Shown piece after piece: positions 1 through 6,822 of a stretch of DNA of 8,287 nucleotides (positions within the stretch are counted from its first letter, which is position 1; every line of letters starts with the position of its first letter). The stretch is from contig JANWJY010000125.1 in the NCBI GenBank assembly GCA_025451715.1, forward strand, positions 1 through 8,287, read 5' to 3'. The stretch comes from Fimbriimonadaceae bacterium. Lineage in GTDB: Bacteria; Armatimonadota; Fimbriimonadia; Fimbriimonadales; Fimbriimonadaceae. A model generated the notes under the pieces. That model worked only from the letters and a program-made list of their open reading frames with translations, was not told where the DNA came from and did not search any database. The translations under genes were made by a program, and so were the position numbers.

Positions 1-737
1 CCGACGAACTTTGGCCGACTCAATGCATGACGCATTTCGCCATTGTATTGTCCTTCAGCCGTTTCCGCGACGACCCAAACATAGTAACCGACGAACTCTT
101 CCGAGAGGTCGAACTCGACCATCTTTGGAGCCATGTCGGGATCGAAGCCGGAGAGGATCCTTACTCCCGTCCCTGGTCCACGGTAACCAACGCCGTTCTG
201 GTCATCGCTGCCATAGATCGAGAAGTACGCAACCCTCTTGCCCGCTTCCGACTTCTGGCGCATAAAGACAAAGTCTACAGCGGCTTCATCGTCGTAAGTG
301 TAGTACTGATGGTCCCCAGTGCCACCGATGAGATTGGATCGCGAGTACATTTGTCCGGCATCGTCGTCGGCTCGTGAGAGCCTCCACTCTGAGACATCGT
401 GACCTTCACCCATTTCGACATAGAGAACTACGGAGTCAGGCTCGCCGGGCATCCTAGATGCCAGACGAGTAATGTTCGGATCTTGGCCCGCAAGGGCATC
501 ACCGGCCGGCGTCCATTTCTCGTGCCCCAACCAGGAGCCGATCCATCTAATCCGGCAGTCCAATCCCCACTCCGGCCAGACCGCCGTCCAGTCGTTCGAC
601 GACCGGGTCTCGTGCGGCCCGAGCTCTGCGAGAGTCACGGTCGCATACGACGGGCCACGCAACGCCCACAAGGCAAGCGAAGCAGCCGCCAAAACGCAGA
701 CTGCAACGAGCAAGATCGCCTTTCTTCGCTTTGTCAT
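1..737 (-). CDS. Hypothetical membrane-anchored or exported protein, C-terminus outside the window
   Basis: On the minus strand an open frame runs from an ATG at 737 to the left edge with no stop, giving 245 visible codons. It begins MTKRRKAILLVAVCVLAAAS: a basic N-terminus (KRRK) followed by about 18 hydrophobic residues (roughly 8-25), so it is a signal peptide or an N-terminal membrane anchor. No lipobox Cys is evident at a cleavage position. The rest is soluble and rich in Asp, Gly, Tyr and Trp, consistent with a secreted beta-rich domain, but I recognise no family. The start is supported by GGAGGG (minus strand, 749-744) spaced 6 nt from the ATG. It diverges from the E2 gene across 118 bp. 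That the frame is real is supported by its length, its RBS and its coherent hydrophobic-then-soluble layout. Function is unknown. Confidence 0.75.
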   Translation of the reverse strand, partial: MTKRRKAILLVAVCVLAAASLALWALRGPSYATVTLAELGPHETRSSNDWTAVWPEWGLDCRIRWIGSWLGHEKWTPAGDALAGQDPNITRLASRMPGEPDSVVLYVEMGEGHDVSEWRLSRADDDAGQMYSRSNLIGGTGDHQYYTYDDEAAVDFVFMRQKSEAGKRVAYFSIYGSDDQNGVGYRGPGTGVRILSGFDPDMAPKMVEFDLSEEFVGYYVWVVAETAEGQYNGEMRHALSRPKFV

Positions 738-743
738 TCCGGG

Positions 744-749
744 CCCTCC
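744..749 (-). promoter_or_regulatory. Shine-Dalgarno site of the leftward hypothetical gene
   Basis: Read on the minus strand, this is GGAGGG followed by the 6-nt spacer CCCGGA and then ATG at 737. It is a strong SD with near-ideal spacing and decides the start of the hypothetical gene. It contrasts with several other genes in the window, which lack a well-placed SD. Confidence 0.65.
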
Positions 750-810
750 AGCACCATTGTGTCCGAAAGACAGTCAGCGCATCGACACAGCTTCGGCCAG
801 GCGCGCCGTT

Positions 811-830
811 AGGACGCCCCGCAACGTCCT
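811..830. promoter_or_regulatory. Perfect inverted repeat upstream of the E2 gene (candidate operator)
   Basis: AGGACG (811-816) and CGTCCT (825-830) form a perfect 6-bp inverted repeat with an 8-nt centre. It lies 14 bp upstream of the candidate -10 box of the E2 gene, where a -35 element would be expected, so a dimeric regulator bound there could block transcription. It could equally be a small RNA hairpin in the divergent leftward transcript. No regulator gene is adjacent, and a 6-bp inverted repeat in GC-rich DNA can arise by chance. Confidence 0.3.
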
Positions 831-843
831 TTGAACCTGGGGA

Positions 844-849
844 TAAAAT
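844..849 (+). promoter_or_regulatory. Candidate -10 box of the E2 gene, possibly leaderless
   Basis: TAAAAT matches the TATAAT consensus at 5 of 6 positions and is separated from the ATG at 856 by 6 nt. Transcription would then begin at or next to the start codon. A GGGGA (839-843) lies 12 nt from the ATG, which is rather far for a Shine-Dalgarno. No convincing -35 is seen at 16-18 bp. Confidence 0.4.
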
Positions 850-855
850 AACCAC

Positions 856-2127
856 ATGGCCACCGAGATCCTTTTTCCCGAGCTTGGAGAGTCTGTCCAC
901 GAAGGGCAGATCAGCAAGTGGCTGAAAAAGGTCGGCGACCACGTCAAGCTCGACGAGCCCATCGTCGAAATCATGACCGACAAGGTCAACACCGAGCTCC
1001 CCTCGCCCGCCGCCGGAATCCTCGTCGAGATCACAGTCCCCGAGGGCGGCGACGTCGAGGTCTTCCACCGCATGGGCGTCATCGAGGAAGACGAGACCAA
1101 GGCTCAGGAGATGCTCAAGAACGGCAAGGCCCCGGCCGTCGAGGAAAAGAAGCCGACGAAAGAGACGGCCGTCTTAAGCAGCGAGAAGCAGGCGCTGGTC
1201 CAACCCCCCGCCGCGATGGTCGGCGGACGCCGCTGGTACACGCCCGTCGTGCGCGCGATCGCAAAGGAGAACGGCATCTCCGACGAAGAGCTCGCTTCCA
1301 TCCCCGGCTCCGGCCAAGGCGAGCGCGTCAATCGCAAGGACATCGAGAGCTATCTCAAGACTCGCGGCACATCTCCCGCCCCGGCAGCCATGCCCACAAA
1401 GCAGACTGCGCCAATGGTGGCCGGACCGGACCAAGAGCTCGTCAAGCTCACCGGGATGCGAAAGATGATCGCCGACCACATGGTTCGCTCATCGCAGGTC
1501 CCCGTCGTCAGCACTCTGGTCGAGGTCGACGTCACCAACCTCGTCAAGTTCCGCGAGGCAAACAAGGAGGCGTTCGAGAAACAGAACGGGGTCAAGCTCA
1601 CCTACACACCGTTCTTCATCAAGGCGATTGCCGAGACCCTGCTCGAGTTCCCGTACGTCAACAGCGCGGTCGGCGACAACTACGAGGTCACACTGAACCG
1701 CACCGTGCACATGGGCGTCGCGGTCTCTCTCGGCGAGGACGGAACAGGCGGACTCATCGTTCCCGTCATCCGCGACTGCCACACCAAGACGCTCGTGCAG
1801 ATCACGAAGGACCTCACGAACATCGCCAAGAGGGCGCGAAGCAACGCACTCGAACCCGCGGACGTGCAGGGCGCGACTTTCACGATGACGAACCCTGGCT
1901 CCTACGGCGCGACCCTCGGCACACCGATGATCAGCGCGCCGCAAGCGGGCATCATCGGCGCGTACGGCATCGTCAAGCGACCCGTCGTGATCGACGACAT
2001 GATCGCGGTCCGCTCGATGATGAACGTCGTGCTCACCTACGACCACCGCGTCGTCGACGGCATGACCGCCGGCCTGTTCCTTCAGTTGCTCAAAAAGAAG
2101 CTCGAAGGCTTCGACTTCTACAAGTAA
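856..2127 (+). CDS. 2-oxoacid dehydrogenase complex E2 component (dihydrolipoyllysine acyltransferase)
   Basis: This is the core subunit of a pyruvate, 2-oxoglutarate or branched-chain 2-oxoacid dehydrogenase complex. It transfers the acyl group from its lipoyl arm to CoA. Domains in the 423 residues are: a lipoyl domain (about 1-80) with the lipoylated Lys43 in MTDKVNTEL; a Pro/Ala/Lys linker; a peripheral-subunit-binding domain (about 128-167, starting YTPVVRAIA and ending VNRKDIESYL); a second Ala/Pro-rich linker; and a catalytic domain (about 195-423). The catalytic motif DHRVVDG carries His397 and Asp401. The single lipoyl domain and length are usual for SucB/BkdB-type E2. The DKVNTEL lipoyl motif and the FTMTNPGSYGA stretch fit generic or branched-chain types, but substrate cannot be assigned with confidence. 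The start is fixed by the conserved N-terminus ATEILFPELGESV. No E1 or E3 gene is adjacent, so it is transcribed alone and its partners lie elsewhere. Confidence 0.95.
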   Translation: MATEILFPELGESVHEGQISKWLKKVGDHVKLDEPIVEIMTDKVNTELPSPAAGILVEITVPEGGDVEVFHRMGVIEEDETKAQEMLKNGKAPAVEEKKPTKETAVLSSEKQALVQPPAAMVGGRRWYTPVVRAIAKENGISDEELASIPGSGQGERVNRKDIESYLKTRGTSPAPAAMPTKQTAPMVAGPDQELVKLTGMRKMIADHMVRSSQVPVVSTLVEVDVTNLVKFREANKEAFEKQNGVKLTYTPFFIKAIAETLLEFPYVNSAVGDNYEVTLNRTVHMGVAVSLGEDGTGGLIVPVIRDCHTKTLVQITKDLTNIAKRARSNALEPADVQGATFTMTNPGSYGATLGTPMISAPQAGIIGAYGIVKRPVVIDDMIAVRSMMNVVLTYDHRVVDGMTAGLFLQLLKKKLEGFDFYK

Positions 2128-2134
2128 GACTTAC

Positions 2135-2231
2135 CTCGAGCAAATTCGTTCGAGCCTATGTGGCGCTGTGCCGCGCGCCACCCCTCTCCCGGCCCACGTC
2201 CGTGCAATTATCGCGAACTAACACGGCCGGG
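2135..2231. terminator. Hairpin cluster between the convergent E2 and KARI genes (possible termination region)
   Basis: The 141-bp convergent gap (2128-2268) contains no gene but has three inverted repeats. CTCGAGC (2135-2141) pairs with GTTCGAG (2148-2154) over a 6-nt loop with one G-U pair. GTGGCGC (2160-2166) pairs perfectly with GCGCCAC (2175-2181). CCCGGCC (2188-2194) pairs with GGCCGGG (2225-2231) over a long loop. None is followed by a T-tract on either strand, so they are not canonical intrinsic terminators. The position between two converging stop codons makes a role in ending or stabilising both transcripts likely. Confidence 0.4.
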
Positions 2232-2268
2232 GGAGGTAGGGAGGGGGCATGAATCGGGTGATCGGCGC

Positions 2269-3249
2269 CTACAGCCCCATCTTGTCCCGCAGATCCCTCC
2301 CCACGCCTTCGACCGGGTGCCCCGTCTCCTCTTCACGCAGCCTCAACAGCTCCGCCTTCCCACCGGCGGACTCTGAAACCCATCCCCGCGCAAACGCACC
2401 TGACTCGATTTCAGCCAGAACCCCACGCATCCGCGCACGGACCGAGTCGTCGATCAAGAGCCGCCCGGTCACATACCCGCCCCATTCCGCCGTGTCGCTG
2501 ATCGCCGCGCGCATCCCCGCCAGTCCACGTTCGTACAACAAGTCAGTAATTAACTTCGCCTCGTGCAGGCACTCCAGATACGCCGCCTCCGGCGAATAGC
2601 CCGCGTCAACAAGCACATCGAACGCCGCTTTGATCAACTCCGGAATCCCGCCGCACAGAACTGCCTGCTCTCCGAACAGGTCCGTTACGCACTCCTCCTT
2701 GAACGTCGTCTCGATGATCACGGCACGTCCACAGCCAAGTCCGCACGCGTAACCGAGCGCAAGCTCCAACGCCGATCCCGTCGCATCTTGGAAAACCGCA
2801 ACAAGCCCCGCCAACGACCGCCCCTCCGCCGCCGCGCGCAACAACGATGCGCCAGAACCCTTTGGTGCAGCAAGACATACGTCGACTCCCGGCGGCGCGG
2901 CAATGAACCCAAAGTGAAATGCAAATCCGTGGCACACCATCAGCGCCATCCCCGGCAACACGTGCGGCGCGATCTCCGACTCATAGATCCCGGCCATCGC
3001 CTCGTCAGGAAGACACATCATCAGCACGTCGCACGACGCAGCAGCCGCCGACAAGGAAACCGGCAAAAAACCGTCGATCCCTGCGAGCGCTGAACCCTTC
3101 CCGGTGCGCGCTCCCACCACCACCTCGGCACCAAATTCTCGCAACAACAGCGCGTGCGCCCGCCCCTGGTTCCCGTAACCCAAGACCGCCACCCTTTTGG
3201 ACAAGACCAGGGCAGGATCGACGTCGGCCTCGAAGTGATACTTTGGCAT
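2269..3249 (-). CDS. ilvC: Ketol-acid reductoisomerase, class I, divergent
   Basis: Ketol-acid reductoisomerase converts acetolactate or acetohydroxybutyrate to the dihydroxy acids of valine, isoleucine and leucine synthesis, using NAD(P)H and Mg2+. The 326 residues match the short class I length. The Rossmann motif is GYGNQG (24-29). The family's catalytic set is complete: His107 in CHGF, Lys130 in APKG, Asp190 and Glu194 in TDLFGEQ, Glu226 and Glu230 in ECLHEAKLI, and Ser251 in ISDTAEWG. Several usually invariant neighbours differ: APKGPGH is APKGSGA here, and SNTAEYGD is SDTAEWGG. The cofactor loop after strand beta2 reads GARTGKGS. The start at 3249 is chosen because MPKYHFEADVD aligns with the family N-terminus and its ATG overlaps the upstream HD gene's TGA by 1 nt (TGATG). 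No ilvB, ilvN or leu genes are present, so this may be a second copy or a pathway variant. The fold is certain; acetolactate as substrate is less so. Confidence 0.88.
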   Translation of the reverse strand: MPKYHFEADVDPALVLSKRVAVLGYGNQGRAHALLLREFGAEVVVGARTGKGSALAGIDGFLPVSLSAAAASCDVLMMCLPDEAMAGIYESEIAPHVLPGMALMVCHGFAFHFGFIAAPPGVDVCLAAPKGSGASLLRAAAEGRSLAGLVAVFQDATGSALELALGYACGLGCGRAVIIETTFKEECVTDLFGEQAVLCGGIPELIKAAFDVLVDAGYSPEAAYLECLHEAKLITDLLYERGLAGMRAAISDTAEWGGYVTGRLLIDDSVRARMRGVLAEIESGAFARGWVSESAGGKAELLRLREEETGHPVEGVGRDLRDKMGL

Positions 3250-3806
3250 CAGCGAGTCCCCGCCACAACCTGTCCGTTCAGCTCCTTCACCGCGTCCCAC
3301 ACTCGTGGCGACACGCCCCGCGGCACCAAGGAAAGGATCGCCGTTGTCTGTTCCAAGTACCGCGCAAGCGCTGGCCCGGTCCGCGTCGCGCGCGCGCAGC
3401 GCAGGTTGCTCAGACGGTCACAAAGCTTGATCGTTTGCGCCATCGGGGTCATCGCGGCGATGTCAGCAAGTAACAGCTCCGAACGCAGCGAACGCACTTC
3501 GTCCGCCGAGAGGCCCGCAGTCTCCGAAGGAGTAGGCTCAGTCCGAGTGAGCTCGCGCACCAACCCTGCGACTCGTTCCCCAAACCGCTCTTTGACTTCA
3601 TCGAGCGTCGTCTCCGTGTCCTCGATCATGTCGTGGAGCACCGCGGCGACCAGCGCGCCCTCTTCTAAGACCTCCGCCTCATACCGCAGGATCGACAGAA
3701 CTTCAAGTGGATGAGTGATGTACGGCAGTGGGGAAGCGCCGTCCCGCCACGAGCCGTCGTGCCGCTTTCGCGCCCACTTGATCGCCGCCTCGATCGCCTC
3801 TGCCAT
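3249..3806 (-). CDS. Single-domain HD hydrolase, (p)ppGpp hydrolase (MESH1/SpoT-HD) type
   Basis: The 185-residue protein is an HD-superfamily metal-dependent phosphohydrolase resembling the hydrolase half of RelA/SpoT proteins. Metal-ligand and catalytic residues appear in the expected order and spacing: His32 (ITHPLEVLSIL), His58-Asp59 (VLHDMIEDTETT), Glu62-Asp63, and Asp130 (IKLCDRLSNL). The ED pair after HD is typical of Mn-dependent (p)ppGpp 3'-pyrophosphohydrolases. There is no synthetase, TGS or ACT domain, and the length matches small alarmone hydrolases. The common HDTVEDT is HDMIEDT here, and KLADR is KLCDR. The predicted reaction is ppGpp to GDP plus pyrophosphate in the cytosol; NADPH phosphatase activity, known for MESH1, is an alternative. 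It is the first gene of a two-gene operon with the KARI gene (1-nt overlap) and diverges from the ppx-ppk operon. The start has no SD but a TAACCT box 6 nt upstream. Confidence 0.85.
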   Translation of the reverse strand: MAEAIEAAIKWARKRHDGSWRDGASPLPYITHPLEVLSILRYEAEVLEEGALVAAVLHDMIEDTETTLDEVKERFGERVAGLVRELTRTEPTPSETAGLSADEVRSLRSELLLADIAAMTPMAQTIKLCDRLSNLRCARATRTGPALARYLEQTTAILSLVPRGVSPRVWDAVKELNGQVVAGTR

Positions 3807-3812
3807 CGCACG

Positions 3813-3818
3813 AGGTTA
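3813..3818 (-). promoter_or_regulatory. Candidate -10 box of the HD-KARI operon, leaderless spacing
   Basis: Read on the minus strand, TAACCT fits TAnnnT and is separated by 6 nt (CGTGCG) from the ATG at 3806. No Shine-Dalgarno is seen in the gap. The palindromic TGTACA (3834-3839) lies 15 bp further upstream and could be a weak -35 element. Confidence 0.35.
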
Positions 3819-3851
3819 GCCGATGGGACCGGGTGTACAGGGCCGACCGGA

Positions 3852-3857
3852 CATAAT
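3852..3857 (+). promoter_or_regulatory. Candidate -10 box of the ppx-ppk operon, leaderless spacing
   Basis: CATAAT matches TATAAT at 5 of 6 positions and ends 8 nt (CTCTTGCG) before the ATG at 3866. The gap has no Shine-Dalgarno, so the transcript probably starts at or within a base or two of the start codon. It lies in the 59-bp spacer shared with the divergent HD-KARI operon, so the two promoters are close enough to affect each other. Confidence 0.45.
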
Positions 3858-3865
3858 CTCTTGCG

Positions 3866-4774
3866 ATGGCAAGGAGGTTAGCGGCGGCAGACATAGGCAG
3901 CAATACGGCCCACATCCTCATCGCCGACGTCGACAACGGAAGCGTACGTCGCATCGCCAACGAGAGCGAGTGGCTCTCTCTCGGACAGGTCGTCGCAAAG
4001 AAGGGCGCAATACCCCCTGACATCGAGGCCAGCCTGGTCAAGATCCTGCAGGGATACAAGAAGCTCGCAAAGCAGTACGGCGCGGAGCGTATCTACGTCT
4101 TCGCGACAGAGGCCGTCCGCAAGGCCAAGGGTCACGACGAGGCCATCGCCCGCATCTCGGCCCAGTCCGGGCTCGAAATCGACATCATCATGCCCGAGCG
4201 CGAGGCCGAGCTCGCCCTCAAGGGCGCGATGATCGACATGCCAACGACCAAGCCTTCGCACTTCATCGAGGTAGGGGGCGGCAGCGCGCAGATTGCCTAC
4301 TGGGAGCGCGGCAAGATCACTGAGGAGCGAAGTCTGCCCATCGGAACGGGAGTCCTCGCGGCAAGGCACGGCCTCACGTACCCGCCCGAAAGGAGCGCAG
4401 CCAAATCGATTGCGGCTGACGTCAAGAAGCACGTCGACACCCTGAGTGACTTCCCTCCGTGCAACCGTCTCGTGGCCAGCGGCGGCGTCGCGCGAGGCAT
4501 TTGGCGGGCACTCCACCCGGACGGCGAGCCGAACGTCGCTGTTCCAGAGCTCGATTACATCCAGTGGGCGACCGAAAGGCTTAACATCGGTCAGGTCGAG
4601 CGCAGGTTCAGGGTCAAGGAGAAGCGCGCAGCCACCATCTTCACGGGGGCAATCGTTTACAGAACCTTAATGGAACGGCTCCACCATACGTCCATGCGAG
4701 TGAGTATCTTTGGCGTTCGTGAGGGCGCCGTCCTGATGATGAAGTCAGGAGAGATCGACGGCGCGGCGTTATGA
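3866..4774 (+). CDS. ppx: Exopolyphosphatase / pppGpp phosphohydrolase family protein (Ppx/GppA)
   Basis: This belongs to the Ppx/GppA family of the ASKHA (actin/Hsp70/sugar kinase) fold, whose members remove terminal phosphate from polyphosphate or from pppGpp. At 302 residues it is the short form, lacking the C-terminal HD-like domain of E. coli Ppx. Visible motifs are the first phosphate loop ADIGSNTAH (Asp9), FATEAVRKA (79-87, usual ATSAVR), REAEL with the likely catalytic Glu113, the second phosphate loop FIEVGGGSAQ (133-142), LPIGTG, SGGVARG near the middle, and the terminal GVREGAV. The second loop normally reads D(I/V)GGGSTE; here Asp is replaced by Glu135, and Thr-Glu by Ala-Gln, so activity or preference may differ. 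The start is fixed because the family's DIGSNT begins at residue 9. Its stop overlaps the ppk start by 4 nt (ATGA), indicating translational coupling. Polyphosphatase and pppGpp phosphatase cannot be told apart from sequence alone. Confidence 0.92.
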   Translation: MARRLAAADIGSNTAHILIADVDNGSVRRIANESEWLSLGQVVAKKGAIPPDIEASLVKILQGYKKLAKQYGAERIYVFATEAVRKAKGHDEAIARISAQSGLEIDIIMPEREAELALKGAMIDMPTTKPSHFIEVGGGSAQIAYWERGKITEERSLPIGTGVLAARHGLTYPPERSAAKSIAADVKKHVDTLSDFPPCNRLVASGGVARGIWRALHPDGEPNVAVPELDYIQWATERLNIGQVERRFRVKEKRAATIFTGAIVYRTLMERLHHTSMRVSIFGVREGAVLMMKSGEIDGAAL

Positions 4775-6822
4775 CCGAGACGGAAACCAGCCGCTACTTT
4801 AACAGGGAGCTGAGCTGGCTTCAGTTCGACGACCGTGTGCTCAGCGAGGCCGAAAACGCCAACAACCCTGTCCTCGAGCGACTCAAGTTCCTGGCCATTT
4901 TCGAGAGCAACCTCGACGAGTTCTTCATGGTCCGCGTCTCGGGCCTCATCGAGCAGATCGAGCTCGGTGTCGCAGAAAAGACTCCGGACGGCATGTCTCC
5001 CTCCGAACAGATCGATGCCATCATGGCGACGGTCCGCCGACTCCGCCGCAGAGCGAGCAACCTATGGGCCGAAACGATCCAGCCTGAGCTCGAAGACGAG
5101 GGCGTCACCATCCGCAGGTACGCGGACCTCAGTACGAAGCTCCAGCGCAGGGCCACCAAGTTCTTCCGCGACGCGGTCTTTCCCGTCTGCACGCCGCTCA
5201 TGCTCGAGCCCTCCACGACGTTCCCGTTCATCTCAAACCGAAGCCTCAACATCGCGGTCGAGCTTGGTGGGGGTAGCGCACACAGCCTAGCACGGATCAA
5301 GGTCCCGGACGTTGTTCCGCGACTCGTGCGCGCGGCGAAGAACCGACTGGACTTCATCCTGCTTGAAGACCTTATAGCAAGCAACCTCGAGGAGTTCTTC
5401 CCCGGCGTCGACATCATTGACCACCACATGTTCCGTGTCATTCGCGACGCTGACATCGAGATTCGCGAAATCGAGGCCGCTGACCTTATCTCCGCAATCG
5501 AACAATCGCTCAGGCTCAGGAGGTTTGGCGACGTCGCGCTGCTCGAGGTTGCTGCCGACTTGCCCAAAAGGTGGCGCAAGACTCTAGTTCAGCGTCTTCC
5601 CATCGATGAAGAGTTCATCCTCGAAGCGCAGGGCCTCGTCGGCTTTGGCGTCTTCATCGAGCTGAACAACCTCGACCGGCCACGGTCCAAGTATCCGAAT
5701 CATCGGCCGTATCTCAATGAGCGGATCGCGCGGTCCAAAAACCTCTTCTCGATCCTTCGCAAGCGGGACGTGCTCCTGCACCACCCGTACGACAGCTTTA
5801 CGCCCGTAGAGGAGTTCGTGGCCTCCGCCGCTAACGATCCAGACGTCATCGGCATCAAGCAGACTCTCTACCGCCTTGGCGCAGAGTCGCCCATTGTCGA
5901 GTCGCTCCTGCGCGCAGCCGAGAACGGCAAGCAGGTCGCCGCGATGGTGGAGCTCAAAGCAAGGTTCGACGAAAGCAACAACCTCGTTTGGTCGCGCGCC
6001 TTGGAGCGGGCAGGGGTGCATGTCTCCTACGGCTTTCCGGACATGAAGACGCACTGCAAACTGTGCCTCGTCGTCCGAAAGGAGGGAGGCAGCATCCGGA
6101 CCTATGCGCACGTCGGCACGGGCAACTACAATCCGACCACGGCGCGGCTTTACACCGATCTCGGACTATTCACCAGCGACCAAGACGTGTGCCGCGACGT
6201 CAGCGAGCTTTTCAACTATCTCACAGGCATGTCGCGCCAGACGAGCTATCGTAAGCTCATCGTGGCGCCGCTCGATCTGCGAGAACGGATGATCGAGATG
6301 ATCGTCGAAGAGACCGCGTCGCACCAGAGGTTTGGGAACGGGGCCATTCTGTTCAAGCTCAACTCGCTTGTCGATCCTGAGATGATTGACTCGCTCTACG
6401 AGGCGAGCGCCGCAGGTGTGAAGATAGACCTTCTCGTGCGCGGTATCTGCTGCCTTCGTCCAGGCCTCGAAGAGCTCAGCGAGAACATCCGTGTCCGTTC
6501 CATTGTCGGCCGCTTCCTCGAGCACAGCCGGACATACTACTTCCACAATAACGGTGATGCGCGCGTCTACATCGGCAGCGCGGACATGATGCGCCGCAAC
6601 CTCGACCGACGAATCGAAGTCGTTGTTCCGCTTTCCGACGAAGCGCACAAGACATACGTGCGCGAGCAGGTCTTCGGCCTTGCTTTTGAGGACAACACCA
6701 ACGCGTGGGACCTCTTTGCGAACGGCGAGTACGTGCGGACATCGCCGCCAAAGTCCAAGAAGGCGCGCACAAGCCAGGTCCTCTTCATGTCCCGGCCCGC
6801 CGGACGCCTCCTGGAGGGCTGA
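4771..6822 (+). CDS. ppk: Polyphosphate kinase 1 (PPK1)
   Basis: PPK1 reversibly polymerises the gamma-phosphate of ATP into inorganic polyphosphate through a phosphohistidine intermediate. The 683 residues match the usual length of about 690. The order is the N-terminal domain (starts YFNRELSWLQFDDRVLSEA, residues 9-27), the head domain, then the two phospholipase-D-like C-terminal domains. Signature segments include ESNLDEFFMVRVSGL, HHPYDSF, IKQTLYRLG, MVELKARFDE and YAHVGTGNYNP. His447 in YAHVGTGN corresponds to the autophosphorylated E. coli His435, and His585 in RFLEHSRTYYF to His592. IGSADMMRRNLDRRIEVVVP completes the second PLD-like domain. A short basic tail (SKKART) ends the protein. 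The start overlaps the ppx stop (ATGA) and has no evident SD, so translation is probably coupled to ppx. Synthesis and degradation enzymes in one operon fit tight control of polyphosphate level. No catalytic residue appears missing. Confidence 0.98.
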   Translation: MTETETSRYFNRELSWLQFDDRVLSEAENANNPVLERLKFLAIFESNLDEFFMVRVSGLIEQIELGVAEKTPDGMSPSEQIDAIMATVRRLRRRASNLWAETIQPELEDEGVTIRRYADLSTKLQRRATKFFRDAVFPVCTPLMLEPSTTFPFISNRSLNIAVELGGGSAHSLARIKVPDVVPRLVRAAKNRLDFILLEDLIASNLEEFFPGVDIIDHHMFRVIRDADIEIREIEAADLISAIEQSLRLRRFGDVALLEVAADLPKRWRKTLVQRLPIDEEFILEAQGLVGFGVFIELNNLDRPRSKYPNHRPYLNERIARSKNLFSILRKRDVLLHHPYDSFTPVEEFVASAANDPDVIGIKQTLYRLGAESPIVESLLRAAENGKQVAAMVELKARFDESNNLVWSRALERAGVHVSYGFPDMKTHCKLCLVVRKEGGSIRTYAHVGTGNYNPTTARLYTDLGLFTSDQDVCRDVSELFNYLTGMSRQTSYRKLIVAPLDLRERMIEMIVEETASHQRFGNGAILFKLNSLVDPEMIDSLYEASAAGVKIDLLVRGICCLRPGLEELSENIRVRSIVGRFLEHSRTYYFHNNGDARVYIGSADMMRRNLDRRIEVVVPLSDEAHKTYVREQVFGLAFEDNTNAWDLFANGEYVRTSPPKSKKARTSQVLFMSRPAGRLLEG

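Noticed and set aside
547..1068. A 173-codon minus-strand frame across the divergent gap and the E2 start
   Set aside because: It is antisense to the E2 lipoyl domain and overlaps the better supported hypothetical gene in another frame.
918..2252. A 444-codon plus-strand open frame overlapping the E2 gene
   Set aside because: Its product is an Arg/His/Gly-rich low-complexity sequence typical of an alternate frame of GC-rich coding DNA, and the E2 frame has unambiguous domains.
3250..3300. Upstream in-frame start for the KARI gene, adding 17 residues
   Set aside because: The extension has no resemblance to the family N-terminus, overlaps the HD gene, and the ATG at 3249 gives the normal length and a TGATG coupling.
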